The notes under the pieces are model-generated. The model had not been told where the DNA came from. It made no database searches and saw only the letters and a program-made list of their open reading frames with translations. The position numbers and the translations under genes are program-made. This document shows, one piece after another, positions 23,315 through 34,560 of a DNA stretch of 64,000 nucleotides. The stretch covers positions 23,537,792-23,601,791 of the forward strand of contig OZ038456.1 in the NCBI GenBank assembly GCA_964036195.1, written 5' to 3'. Numbering within the stretch: the stretch's first letter is position 1; every line of letters begins with the position of its first letter. The stretch comes from Sphaerolaimus hirsutus. Lineage: Eukaryota > Nematoda > Chromadorea > Monhysterida > Sphaerolaimidae.

Positions 23315-24807
23315 GTGTTTAAGTACTAAACATTTTGGCTGAGGTTCTTAAAAAAGTGTTTTTTCAAACCTTCTAACACCTTTTTGAAACATTTTTAAAA
23401 AACCCTGCCATCCCTACACTGAAGCCTCCATTACACATAGACCATTGTTTACTGACCAGAGTTGATGTTTTACAGAGAATATAATCATATTTCATCATAG
23501 TAAAACATGTAATATGTAAAAAATAACATTTTTTTAAATGGAAGCATTGAAAACCATTTTTTTTAACAGCACTAGAAATTTTGCATTTTTTTGTGTGCAA
23601 GCTTGCAATTGAACATACCCATTGCCAGTGGTGGTTGTTTTCATTGCTTTTGAGGCATTTTTAGTGTAAAGCTTCCATTTGTTAATGCTTTTGTGTAATA
23701 CTAAGCCATGATATATTTATGTAGTATACGATATCCCACCAATGTGCTCCCACATACTTCTACAGTGTGAAACATCACGGTCAATGTATTAGCCCTCCAT
23801 TTTAACCTTATTAAAGCACTATTCCATGCCAAATTTTACTTGAAGTCAAGAACATTCAACACAATGTGATATCAGTGGTCTCCTAGGGGGGGGGCTGGTG
23901 GGGACTGCCCCGCCTGACTTATAACCTGTTTTGAGTGATTTTTCCATTTCTGCCTTCTATGCACTGAAAAAGCCCCCGCAAGCCCCCCCACGGCAAATTT
24001 CCAGCCCCCACAAGAGCCAAATCTTGGAGCCCCTGGGAGATATACCATAATTGTTAAAACATAAATTACTCAATAAATACGGATACTCAAGTACTGCATA
24101 AATACATTTACATTTCCGCCCCCCCCCCTTGAAAAAATACCAGTACTCACTTACCCACATACTTTTTGAAAGTATTGTTTATAGGGTTTTTCAAAGCGTC
24201 AAGGAAAAAAAGAAGAGAAAGGCTAAAAATAGGGGCAAAATAGCATAAAATAGACAACAACACACTCACTAGTGAATTTGATGGTGAAATAGTTTGAAAA
24301 TTAGTGATTTTGAGTGAAAACATTGGCAAAATTTCTCAAAATGCCCACTTTTACTTTTTCCTGGGACAATAGTGATTTACTCACATTTACTCATGGTCAT
24401 GGGTAAAAGTAAAAAATAATTACTTTACATTTTTTTAGCCATTTTTCACCTACTTTTAGCGATTTTCCCCATTTTCTTCCTTATACACCTTGACAAAGCC
24501 TATATGTTGAACCCCTGCAACTGAAATCACCACTTATAATGCTATCCTGTGGCTCCACGTCGACTCTATGGCTGTATAATAACATAACAAGGTATCGCCA
24601 CTTGTCAGATATACCTGTATAATCATTCTAATCACTTCATTAAACAGATTGGCACATCATTCTGATCATTTTAAGTGCTCAACCATAAAAATCTGTAGAG
24701 ATTTCATGTAAATATTGCAGTAAAGAATGTGCAGACACTAAGAAACTACCTGACAATTACTTCTGGACACTGAGGCTGGTGCACTGACTCCTGCTGAACG
24801 TCTAGGC
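23315..24807. other. interval without a confident gene
   Basis: Mostly AT-rich sequence. It contains C-rich fragments of the polyG/polyC type near 23885-24010 and 24115-24135, and TTTACTCACTTTTACT-like stretches near 24330-24440. One end matching the TTTAAGTGCTCAAC palindromic family occurs near 24650-24690. I see no supported exon or complete element. Confidence 0.5.
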
Positions 24808-25113
24808 TAGTGATGCAAAAAGTGCCTGGACTTTGGTGCCAAGCGCCAAAAGCGCCATGGCACTTTTTCAAACCCCAGCGCCAAGCACCAATGGTGCCAG
24901 AGAAATATGGCGCCAAGCGCCAGTGCCACGCGTTTTGTTCCTGGCGCCACACAAAAAAAGTGCCAAGCGCCAAAATGGCCATTGCGCTTATCCTAACCCC
25001 GACAAGCACCAATGGCGCCAGAGCAATATAGCGCCAAGCACCAAAAGCGCCATGGCGCTTTTTGCTTTGGCACTAGCACCAGGCGCCAGCGGCATGGCGC
25101 TTTTCCATCACTA
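24808..25113. mobile_element. GCGCCA-rich hAT-like MITE
   Basis: It starts TAGTGATGCAAAAAGTGCC and ends GGCGCTTTTCCATCACTA. The 8-base duplications are gtctaggc (24800-24807) and gtctgggc (25114-25121), one mismatch. It is filled entirely with GCGCCAAGCGCCAAAAGCGC-like units. Confidence 0.88.
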
Positions 25114-25129
25114 GTCTGGGCCATAAAAT

Positions 25130-25210
25130 GCTGAACAGTTCGAACTGTTTGAACAGTTTGAAAACCTGTTCGAACTGTTTGAACAGTTTGAAAAACTGTT
25201 TGAACAGCAA
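25130..25210. repeat. GTTCGAACTGTTTGAACAG tandem palindrome
   Basis: Head-to-tail units of GTTCGAACTGTTTGAACAG, each itself palindromic, form a dense short array just right of the hAT at 24808-25113. It may be a subterminal array of an unresolved MITE. Confidence 0.7.
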
Positions 25211-25899
25211 TTTTCCAGTTCAGATTGGGTAGTTGAAAACGTTTAGTGTCGTCGGTTTGTCGGAAATGTTCGGTTTCAGTGTGTGTTCCCATTGTTGAAT
25301 CTTTTTACGTCAACATATCATCAAATCTTTTCACGTCAAGATGTCGTCGGATCTTTTCACGTCACCATGACGTCGGATCTTTTTACGTCAGATAGCTGTA
25401 ATTCAAAAATCTTTTTACGTCAAAACTTTTCACGTCAAACATTCCACGTCATCATTTCACGTACATGCTCGAGCTCTAATTCCAGCTTAAGAAATGACTT
25501 GCTGCATGTGGAAGTTAAAATCCCATGCCACATCAAGAAGATATATTTCTGCTCTACACTGTCTCTAACTGACTACCAGAACAAGTCCAATCTGATTGAT
25601 CAATTGTTCATGTCCCATCTTGACTGTGCAATTGGAATTTTAGGTTTTATGTTTTAAGAAATAAAAATACATAAAAGTGCAATTCAATATGTTATCATAT
25701 ATAGGCAAGCTGAACATTGTTCTTACAGCATATTAGAGGCCAGCTATGTAGGTATCTAATGCCTTGATGTGGGTGGAGATTAGTCTTCTCGAATTTGCGC
25801 AACTAATCTGCGAAATTTGTGCCAGTCTTATAACCAGGTCCATATCAATTGACAACAATTTTCATATCTGTCAAGTGGGTCAGGTATGTCAGTCAAGTG

Positions 25900-27198
25900 T
25901 AGTGATGGAAAAAGCGCCAGGCTTTTGGCGCCAAGCGCCAAAAGCGCCATGGCGCTTTTCAAACCCCGGCGCCAAGCGCCAATAGCGCCAGAGCAAAATG
26001 GCGCCAAGCGCCAAAAGCGCCATGGCGCTTTTTTGAACCTCAGCGCCAAGCGCCAATGGCGCCAGAGGGTAATGGCGCCAAGCGCCAATAGCGCCAGCGC
26101 CAAAAATTTTTTCTGCAATTTGATGGTAGAAACGAGTGCATAACTGTGGGTGATGTACCGCTGAAGTTGTAGTATTCCGTTGTAGTGGTTGTTTGTACTG
26201 GCAAAAGTTCAATGTGTATCAATTGTTTAAATACCCAGAGACATAATTTTCAGTCAAACATCATGACTGTGAAGCTTTCAATGGTGAGTTCTTTGTTTCT
26301 CGCCCAGCTAAAGGGTGGAGTGATTTAAAGGACATATATAGCCAAAAACAGTTGAAAGTGGTTATAATTCACATGAACAATAATGATTTTGAAGTCTGAA
26401 AAATCACGACGGTGACTGAGTGATGTGAAAATCACGGGAACGTTTCCCGATAAAGTATGAAAATCAGCATTTTTTGTGTAAATCGAGGCAAAATTTTTGA
26501 AAAATCGCTCCTGATAGATAATAGCTGGTCGATTTTGGGACTGGGGGGCTCGAGGGATAGTAGCCTAAAATTTTGCCTCAGGATAGATAGATAGATGGAG
26601 TATTTGGGAGTAACACCCCGCTCCCTCCCAACCCCCGCCATACTGAACCCCTGATTTAGACTGCTAGAAGCAATTGGAAGCAAAGCATAAAATGCCATTT
26701 TCTTAAAATCAACTTTTTGGAGTTATCAAATTTAATAAGTTCAAGCTAAAAATGAAAAAGGTGGGTACAACACAAGTACGTTTTTTGAGCGAACAAAACA
26801 TTGTTCCACATTCAAATATGAGGACGTCTAAAGTAAAAGTAAACACATTTTAACGCTATGCGTTTATTCGATGTAAAGTCTACCCTAATATTAATCAATA
26901 TTTATTAAGTTTTCATCAAAATCGATCAACTGGAGTGTCAATTTCAGTGTATTAACACTATTTTTGATTATCATGGTTGGCGCTTTTTTGGCGCCTTTTT
27001 TAATGCTAGCGCCAGGCGCCAATAGCGCCACCAGAAAATGGCGCCAAGCGCCAAAAGCGCCATGGCGCTTTACTCGGACCTCAGCGCCAAGCGCCAATGG
27101 CGCCAGAGCGTTTTAGCGCCAAGCGCCAAAAGCGCCATGGCGCTTTTTGCTTTGGCGCTAGCGCCAGGCGCCAGCGCCATGGCGCTTTTCCATCACTA
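25900..27198. mobile_element. GCGCCA-rich hAT-like element with internal insert
   Basis: It starts TAGTGATGGAAAAAGCGCC and ends GGCGCTTTTCCATCACTA, with perfect 8-base duplications gtcaagtg (25892-25899, 27199-27206). The arms at 25900-26110 and 26975-27198 are GCGCCA arrays. The middle 26110-26970 is other sequence, including a TATCTATC/C-rich fragment at 26520-26650. No transposase. Confidence 0.92.
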
Positions 27199-27478
27199 GT
27201 CAAGTGGCAGTACGTACCGGGGGGTGATTGTTTCATAGTGGTCCCGAGAGGGGGGGGGGTTAAACGAGGGGGGGGGGGTAGTTTGAGGGGGGGGGGTTAT
27301 TATTTCGCCAGAAACTTTGTCAAATCCTAGTACAAAATCGTCGTTTGTGATGTACACTGGGGTAGAAAAATGCATCAATAACTGACATGTATAGACTCCT
27401 GTAGACTAATAGTAGTACGTAGATGGTATAAACACTGTTCTAACATAATTACGACATTGTTTTAACGTGTGTTCTGAC

Positions 27479-29458
27479 TAGGGTGTCAAATTTCCGTTTC
27501 CGTTTTCCGTTTCCGCCTTTCCGCAGGAAAAATTTATACCTTTCCGTTTTCCGTTTTCCGGCAGCCGAAAAATGTTTACCTTTCCGTTTTCCGTTTTCCG
27601 GCAGCCGAAAATTTTTTACCTTTCCGTTTTCTGTTTTCCGGCAGCTGAAAATTTTTTACCTTTCCGTTTCCGTTTTTCTGGCCCATTTTTCCGTTTTCCG
27701 GCTGAAAATTTTTTACCTTTCCGTTTTACCAGGCCATTTTTCCATTTTCTGGCTTGATTTTCAGTTTTCTGGCATTTTTCCATTGTTTTTCCAAACTGTA
27801 TTTATCTTAAATTGGCTCATCCCATTGTGTTGTTTTTGTCTCTTGGAGCAGCATTGACAACTGGGATTTCAGGGTCAGTTAAACAGGTGCTGTGAACTCA
27901 ATTGGGTCATATGCTGACACCAATAATTTATTCAAGTTTCGTCTGGTTGGTGTTGTGATGCTGTCAATTTGCAATTTTGGTGTTGATATTGCCAGCATGT
28001 CCGTTTGGTGATTTTATTTCATGCCCATTACTGCGACAATTTTATTCACCTTTGGACTCCTGTTGTTTTCTGCTATTTCATTCATGACTGATCTGGAGTT
28101 TGACAGCCATTCCCTCATGTTCATAGAACATTGGTTAAATAAAGCTTTGACTTTGTAATATAGTTCTAAAGCTTCAACTTCATTCGTGACACTCATGATG
28201 AAGTTATCGACATAAATGTTGTTTATTATCATTGCCAACTGGTTTCGTTCCCCTTCATTTTCTTCATATTCATTCATGTTGTTTATTGTCACATTTAAAT
28301 GGTATTTTATGACTGCTCCCAAAATTGCTGGGCTGCAGACAAGTCCAAACAGTATGCTTTTAAAATGAAGTACTAATGAAGTACTATTAAGTTATTTTCA
28401 GTTACTGGTTTTGAGGCATCTTTCAGCCAGAAAAATTGTGTGTAGTCTCTAGCTTGGTCATGCAATCCTATGTGCAAAAATGCCTTTTCAATATCAGCAA
28501 TTAATGCTAGATTGCCTGCCCTGAACCTCAGGAGTAGGCCCAGTGCTAATGGTGTTGTAATTGGTCCTCTAAAATGGCACTTGTTGAAACTGGGCCTACC
28601 TGCCAACCCATCGTACATGATTCTGCATGATGTCTATTTGCCCGGCGTGATTACTGGCTGGTGTGGCAGGTAATGAATCCCCTTGTTGTCTGCTTTGTCA
28701 TCACAGATCTCAATTATTCCCTTTTCTAGTTGGTTGTCCAAAACTTTCCGGTATTGTTTGAATAAGTTTGGATCTTTGTTGAATCTTCTTATCAGTGATT
28801 TAAACTGCACCAAGGCTTCTGCTTTTCCCGTGGGCAGGTCACTGATACTCTCTTTATACGGCCAGTCAATATAGTATCGTTTGTTGTTGTCGTTGAATTT
28901 TATGCTATTTATTATCATCTCCTCTGCAATGTTGTCATCAATTGCATAGGGGTCATCAGTGATTCCCACTGCTTCTAGACTGTGAAATTGTCATAGTGTT
29001 TCCTTTCCTATGGCCACTATGGCTACTTTTTGATGATTTTTTGTTGGTTCAGTTAAGCTTGAACTACAAGTGAAGTTACAGGCATGATCCATAGTTGCAG
29101 AATGTACAGCTACCACAATCAAAGCCAAACAGGTAAACCTGCATGCAGGTTTTCCTTCTGCAAATTTGTCTATTACCGTGCTAATTTCACTTTATTTTTT
29201 TCTGTTTCCGTGAAAATTTTGCTTTCCGTTTTCCGTTTTCCGGCATTTCATTTTTCCGTTTTCCGTTTTCCGGCCAACAATTTTTTTTTTTACCTTTCCG
29301 TTTTCCGTTTTCCGCTGAGTGAAATTTTTTTACCTTTCCGTTTTCCGTTTTCCGGCAGAAATTTTTTTTTTACCTTTCCGTTTTCCGTTTTCCGTAAAGT
29401 GAAAAAATTTTACCTTTCCGTTTTCCGTTTTCCGTAAAAAAATTTTTTTGACACCCTA
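27479..29458. mobile_element. hAT-like element with TTTTCCG arrays enclosing a BEL/Pao fragment
   Basis: It starts TAGGGTGTCAAA and ends TTTGACACCCTA, with perfect 8-base duplications gttctgac (27471-27478, 29459-29466). The undisturbed counterpart of the target is near 23180. Both subterminal regions (27490-27790, 29210-29440) are tandem CTTTCCGTTTTCCG units with CGGCAG spacers. Between them lies retrotransposon pol sequence (28014-29000). There is no hAT transposase. Confidence 0.9.
28014..29000 (-). pseudogene. BEL/Pao retrotransposon reverse transcriptase fragment
   Basis: The minus-strand frame reads YLPHQPVITPGK, a TAG stop at 28634, then MYDGLAGRPSFNKCHFRGP and ADIEKAFLHIGLHDQARDYT. 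This is the characteristic BEL/Pao RT arrangement (LPH.PV, YD, DI.KAFL.I, R..T.F.W). An 11-base tandem duplication (agtacttcatt near 28368-28390) shifts the frame. The frame then resumes with FGLVCSPAILGAVIKYHLN and the palm motif YVDN, followed by MREWLSNS. The usual YVDD has become YVDN, so a catalytic aspartate is lost as well. No protease, RNase H, integrase or LTRs lie nearby. It is enclosed by the TTTTCCG arrays of a hAT. Confidence 0.88.
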
Positions 29459-29522
29459 GTTCTGACTACGCAGAACACAAACTGCAGTATTTGTCATGTA
29501 CATTCCATTTACACTCAATGGG

Positions 29523-30328
29523 TAGGGTTGGGACGATATATCGTATCAAATATCGAATATCGACTATTTTTTCATATCGAATATCAAATATCGATATCGA
29601 AAATTTTGAAAAAATATCAAATATGGAGCATTTTTTCGATATTTTTCGATATTTGTCCCTTCCATGGCCTCACTTAAATAATGCCAGGATTGCACTTTTA
29701 GAACGTGATTTTTAAGGCAATTTTCAAAAATTCTGTGCTCATGCGTGCACGTTGTTGCCATAGTGCATTTTCTTTACCACATCCATCAAATTTTAGGTTG
29801 TGGGGTGATTTTATGTTAATTTTATGTAAATTTGTAAAATTTTATTTTTATTTTTTTCTGAGATTTTGCCAACCCTGGACGTGAACTATAGGTATGAAGG
29901 AAATATACTGTGCAGCGCTGAAATGCGCGCTTGTGCGCAAAATTTTTATTAAACTGCCAACAAAGTCGCTCTACGGAAGTGCCATTTCTTTCATTTCTGG
30001 CATATTTTTTTGCCCGACCCGGGAAGGGGGGGGGGGGCGGCGGCCGCCCCCCCCCCCCGCCCCCCCTGGCTACGTCCTTGATCAACTATGTTTGTGACCA
30101 AATGGAAATACAATATGCCACTCAAGATATGCCTTGCTTTACGAAAAGCAAAATATCGAAATATCGAAAATATCAAAATATTGATATCGAATATTGAGCA
30201 TATTTTCATATAGAATATCGATATCGAATATCGAGGGTCCATATCATATCGATATCGAATATCGAGTTTCAGAAAAAAATATCGAATATCGAATATCGAT
30301 ATCGAAAAGTCATATCGTCCCAACCCTA
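29523..30328. mobile_element. ATATCGA-repeat element with TAGGGTTGGGACG ends
   Basis: It starts TAGGGTTGGGACGATAT and ends with the exact complement ATATCGTCCCAACCCTA. Subterminal arrays of ATCGAATATCGATATCG units occupy 29530-29660 and 30140-30320. The middle contains a CCAACCCTG hAT end (29868-29876) and a G/C-run block with a CTGGCTACGTCC end (29878-30085). The duplication could not be resolved. Confidence 0.75.
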
Positions 30329-30410
30329 TATGGGGGGTATTTCGAGGGGGGTTGGGTGGTTGTTTCATAGTGGTCTCGAGAGGGGGGGGGGTCAAACAAG
30401 GGGGGGGGGT

Positions 30411-33264
30411 GTATTAATATTTATTATGGTTAACAGGGATTGTCTTACGACGCGGACTTTGCCATGGAGGCTCGTCCATCCAGTGTAGATAAAATTTTTT
30501 TTTTTAATTCCTATATATCTTTACTGTTCCTGTACTAGTATCTAACATAACATGCAGTGGGTACATCATATCCCATTGATAAATGGTATTCAAATCACAC
30601 CTTTCTGACACATTACTTCAGAGCTGCAATCTGAGCTTGCAAGTAGACATTGACTGGGGTCATTGACCAGCTGTCATTCTAGTCATAGTGTACAAAAGTT
30701 TCATTTTTCAATCATCCCAGAAGATTTATCCCCACTCGTATCATCTCGTCACATGCTTTTCTGTGTGCGTGACACAGGTCTCCTCCTAGAAGCGAATCCC
30801 TAAATTTACTGGGTATTGAGCATTTTATTTTTTATATATAGCTTTCTGAGTTCTGATTCATTACCTTTACAGAAATGATTTATATCTGAGGACATGATTT
30901 AGATCCCCTCTGAGTTTTACCACTGATGTACTACTTTGTGTACTTATTTTTTGTGACTGTTGTTTAAATACTCTTAAACCATTGTGGCGTGCATGAAACC
31001 AATTTAGTTCATTGTATCGTAAACTTTTCACATTCATTTCATTTTCACCTACCTTCCTATACTGTGCTATTTTGTGCTCTTTTGCACAGTTGACATTTTT
31101 GTCTTGCCGATATTCCATGAGTTTACATTTTATATCCCTTTTTGTATTAACTGCAATCAACTTGTGATTCCACCCCAAGTGTTTGCATTGTGCTGTATAC
31201 AGCGATGTCATAGTATTATCTGGTGTTAGTCTACTATTTCCAGCTAGTTTTCCATCAACATCAAGAGCTTGCTTTAGCCATCGTGAGACGGGTAGATTGC
31301 TAGCATAATTTGTATATGTTAAAATTAACTGTCTGATTTTGTCTGAGGGAAGCATACTTCCCAGGTCTTCCCCTAGGCTGGCTCCACTTGTTCGTAATGG
31401 AAGATGAACAGTTTTTTTCATCGTTTCCAGATAAAGCTTGTCTACAATCACTGTTTGTTTTGGGTCAAGGCTGGTTACTTCCACCCCATACATGCTTCCT
31501 GACTCTACGTACACTTTCCATGTTGTTTGTCCATAATATAGTGGTTTGCTAGTTTTTCTAGCGGCTGCTATTGCTAGCGAGCTAAATTATCTCATTTTTG
31601 AAACTATCCCCTCTTTATGACATTTAAATGGATCACTATCTGATGTGATCAGAATTCCAAGATATTTTATTTTATTAGTTTCCATTATTGTTTGTTTAAT
31701 TTTATTCAGATCAAAACCCAAAGACCATTTTTTATGTGTTGGTGGTGTCCCCCACTGTAGTACATGACTTTTTGTTGGATTGATAGTCACATCCCACTTC
31801 CAACACCAATCACAAAAAATATCCATCAACTTTTCCAATTCAGATTCTTTATTTGCCATAAGAACAATGTCATCTGCAAAAAATAGTGCTGGTATTTTGT
31901 CTTTTTTCCATCCACACTTTGCGCCTAATTTAGTTTCTAGTAATTTTGATGCTAGATCATGCACATATATTGCATACAATGTGGGGCTTAAGGAGCACCC
32001 TTGAACCACCCCTATGTCGTAGCACAGTTCCTCTGTTTGTATATTTCCATATGTCATTATTGCTTTTGTGTCTTTAAAAATATTTGCAATTGCTGAAACC
32101 AATTGTTTGGGAATCCCCATAGCGTTCATTTTTAGCCATAATTTCTCTCTTTTCACTCTGTCAAATGCTTTGGTAGCATCGACAAAGCATGTGACATATG
32201 CATTTCCATTGGCACATGCATAGTTATGACATGTTTTCAGTATTTGAACATTATCTGTGGTTCTCCTATTTGGTCAAAACCCACCCTGGATTTCTGTCAA
32301 GGCATTATTCGATTCTAGTGCATTTATCAAGCGCCTGTTTAGTATTGACATATAAATCTTTCTCAAGTCGCATGATATGCCCAAGGTTATGTAGTTTTTT
32401 ATATCACCTTTGTCACCCTTCTTGTGTAAAAGCACCATTTTGCATATTGTTGCTGCTTTTGGTGAATCCCCTTGTGTAAACCATTCATTGTACATTTTCA
32501 TCAATGCCATCTTGAAGTTAAATGTTAAACATTTCAATGTCTCATGGTGTATTTCACTTGTCCCTGGTGATTTTGCCAGCTCAATTTCTGCCAATGAAAT
32601 ACTATTCACTAAATTTTGCATAGTAGTGTATCCAAATTCAACAGTGGGAACTCCATGATTCTCCATCATGTTTATTATTGGCTCACCTGGATTAGGCTCT
32701 GTCACGATATCCCATGCATTTTTTAATTCAGTTTGCATCTCTTCTTTACTTGTAGCTGGTTCACCATAATGTGTATATATTGTATGAATTACATTTCCAA
32801 TATCACCCTTTGTTTTGTTCACTTTTTTGTATACATCTAGTAGACCATTTTTGGGATTAGATTTAGCTAGTTTATCTAGTTCTTTGTCCATACTTTCTCT
32901 TTCAATTTCATTTCTGATTTTTTTCAGTTGTTTCCTGTCATGCTTAAGTTTCACTGCCAGTCCATCTATGTTACCCATCATTCGCAATTTCCGTCTAATT
33001 TTTGCAATAACCTTATATTGCTTTTTTATTCTTTTGTCTACCTTCACCACTGGTGTTTTGGATGTAATCACCGGAACCGCATCATGTATATTGTCAACTA
33101 TATTCTTATAACCATCAATATGTTCATAGCAGTTTAACTTCTCCCACAGTTTGCATTTTTGTTCCACAGTTTTTGGTTTCAGTAACATAGACATCAGTTT
33201 TTGGTTTCAGTATCATAGACATCAAGTTTTTGGTTTCAGTATCATAGACATCAAGACATGTATT
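30411..33264 (-). mobile_element. LINE inserted in the TCGAAATACCCC MITE (LINE-2 of 3)
   Basis: This is a minus-strand LINE lying between two pieces of one MITE (30329-30410 and 33265-33299). It keeps the ORF2 linker, reverse transcriptase and C-terminal region. An A-rich stretch near 30490 may be its 3' tail. At its 5' side (33170-33265) a unit of about 30 bases with the core GATGTCTATGATACTGAAAC is repeated three times. The endonuclease is absent. Confidence 0.75.
30867..33194 (-). pseudogene. LINE ORF2 reverse transcriptase, two stops
   Basis: One minus-strand frame runs from 33194 to 30867 with two in-frame stops: a TGA near 32274, where the family has Arg in GGFRxNRRTTDN (consistent with CGA to TGA), and a TAA at 31587. 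Landmarks are LAKSPGTSEIHHE, MVLLHKKGDKGDIKNY, TCFVDATKAFDRVKREKLW, VVQGCSLSPTLYAIYVHDL and the catalytic FFADDIVLMAN. The palm motif FADD differs from FVDD in the other two LINEs. The C-terminal zinc-knuckle is out of frame or lost. Inactive. Confidence 0.83.
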
Positions 33265-34185
33265 TCCAGGGGGGGGGGGTATTTCTAGGAAATACGGTAA
33301 GTTGTTATTTATGGCTGTGGAACCATGGGATAGCATTATAAAAGGAGATAGGTAGGTAGGTGCTATGGAGATTTCTGTCATGAATATCAGTTTTGGTTTT
33401 GTCTCGTTACGTAAATACCTATATCGTTTCTTGTCAAATATCTGTGACTGCAAGATAGGTTTGGCATGTAATAGTGCTTAAGTAAATCAGACTTTAAGAT
33501 AGAAGACAGCACATCAAAAACATATAAGTCACACCACATGCGTGACATACCTGATGTGTACCGTGCGCATTTTCCACTGCCTGATGGTGGCGCTTTTTTG
33601 GCGCTTTTTTAAATGCTAGCGCCAAGCGCCAATAGCGCCACAGCGTTCTAGCGCCAAGCGCCAAAAGCGCCATGGCGCTTTTGAGACTAGCGGCGCCAAG
33701 CGCCAATGGCGCCACAGCAAAATGGCGTCAAGCGCCAAAAGCGCCATGGGGCTTGGCGCCAGCGCCATGGGGCTTTTCCATCACTAGACGGGTCTCTAAC
33801 AGAAGGGCGTCTCTAATAGAAGGTACAGTTTTTTAACATAATTTGGGCCACGAAATTAATAAACGGGCAGTCTCCTATAGAAGGTACACAATGTGCTGGA
33901 ATTGTGCCAAATGCATAAAAAATAAAAAATATCAGCGGACGCTGTGATTTTACGGCTTCGGTCCATTGATTTTGTGCTATTTTATCATCAAATGTTGAAT
34001 GAACGCTATGTATCGTTATTCTATGAACCTTCGAAAAACCTGGCAGAATTTAAAAAAGATTGGCTGAAAAATTGATGAAAATTAGAAGGGCGCTCTCTCC
34101 AATAGAAGGGTGTCTCAAATAGAAGGGCAGGTAAAAATTTGAGGAAACAATACAAGGGAGCCCTTCTATTAGAAGAAATACGGTA

Positions 34186-34560
34186 CATATATTTTACCAT
34201 ATTTTTTTCTAATAGAACGGCCTGTCTCCAAAGGAAGGTTCACTCTCTTGACTTTTTTGACTCCTTGACACCAAGTTTTACATACATTTTACATCCAAAT
34301 TGAATTTCAATCTTTTTTATTTTCTGACAATCAATTATGTGGATGCTAGTTACAGTAGCACAATGTACAGTTGAAAACTGATCAGTAAATAAAAAAGCAG
34401 CAAAACTGGAAATATTTCAGCTAATTTTCCATTTCCAGGGAAATTTTACTTTGGAAATTATTATTCACTTTGTTTCGTTTGAATGACCCAATTTTGAATT
34501 AATGGCAAGTGGAAATATTTTCACTTTCTGTTTTGCAATTTTTGACAGCTAAAAATTGTT
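34186..34560. other. interval without a gene
   Basis: A partial AATAGAACGG repeat left end (TACCATATTTTTTTCTAATAG near 34197) is followed by AT-rich sequence. Nothing else is supportable. Confidence 0.5.

Larger units (their letters stand above)
19034..25490. mobile_element. ACGTCA-repeat element with nested insertions
   Basis: The outer ends are inverted: AAAGCGGGAATTAGAGCTC near 19035 and GAGCTCTAATTCCAGCTT ending near 25490. Subterminal arrays of TTTTCACGTCAACATTT and GACGTGAAATG type fill 19060-19430, 20400-20600 and 25300-25470. I found no clear target duplication, so the two ends might come from different copies. The interior contains several later hATs. No transposase is visible. Confidence 0.6.
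27215..33299. mobile_element. TCGAAATACCCC MITE split by two DNA transposons and a LINE
   Basis: Pieces at 27215-27478, 29459-29522, 30329-30410 and 33265-33299 line up in order with 22904-23314. The right end is GGTATTTCTAGGAAATACGG plus TA. The left terminus is shortened to TACCGGGGGG. The three interruptions are the hAT at 27479-29458, the ATATCG element at 29523-30328 and the LINE at about 30411-33264. Confidence 0.78.
13982..33786. mobile_element. GCGCCA-rich hAT-like element carrying about 19 kb of nested insertions
   Basis: It starts TAGTGATGGAAAAAGCGCC and ends GGCTTTTCCATCACTA. The perfect 8-base duplication gacgggtc lies at 13974-13981 and 33787-33794. The arms at 13982-14270 and 33590-33786 consist of GCGCCAAGCGCCAAAAGCGC units. 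Everything between is a stack of later insertions listed separately. No hAT transposase was seen, so it was mobilised in trans. The pairing rests on the target duplication plus the complementary halves of the element it split. Confidence 0.8.
13951..34185. mobile_element. TACCGTATTTCTTC-ended MITE split by a 19.8 kb nested insertion
   Basis: The left half is only TACCGTATTTCTTCTAATAG plus about ten bases (13951-13981). The right half, 33787-34185, has AATAGAAGG repeats and ends GAAGAAATACGGTA. The halves share the duplicated gacgggtc created by the hAT between them. Removing that hAT would leave an ordinary element of roughly 430 bases. Confidence 0.8.

Noticed and set aside
25490..25660. Open frame (NDLLHVEVKIPCHIKK...) followed by an AATAAA-like sequence on the plus strand
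   Set aside because: No acceptor, no homologue recognised, and it abuts a transposon end. It could be a gene scrap, but evidence is too thin to list as an exon.
27483..27857. Phe/Arg/Pro-rich frame over TTTTCCG repeats (also 29084-29437)
   Set aside because: It is a translation of a tandem array with no non-repeat domain.
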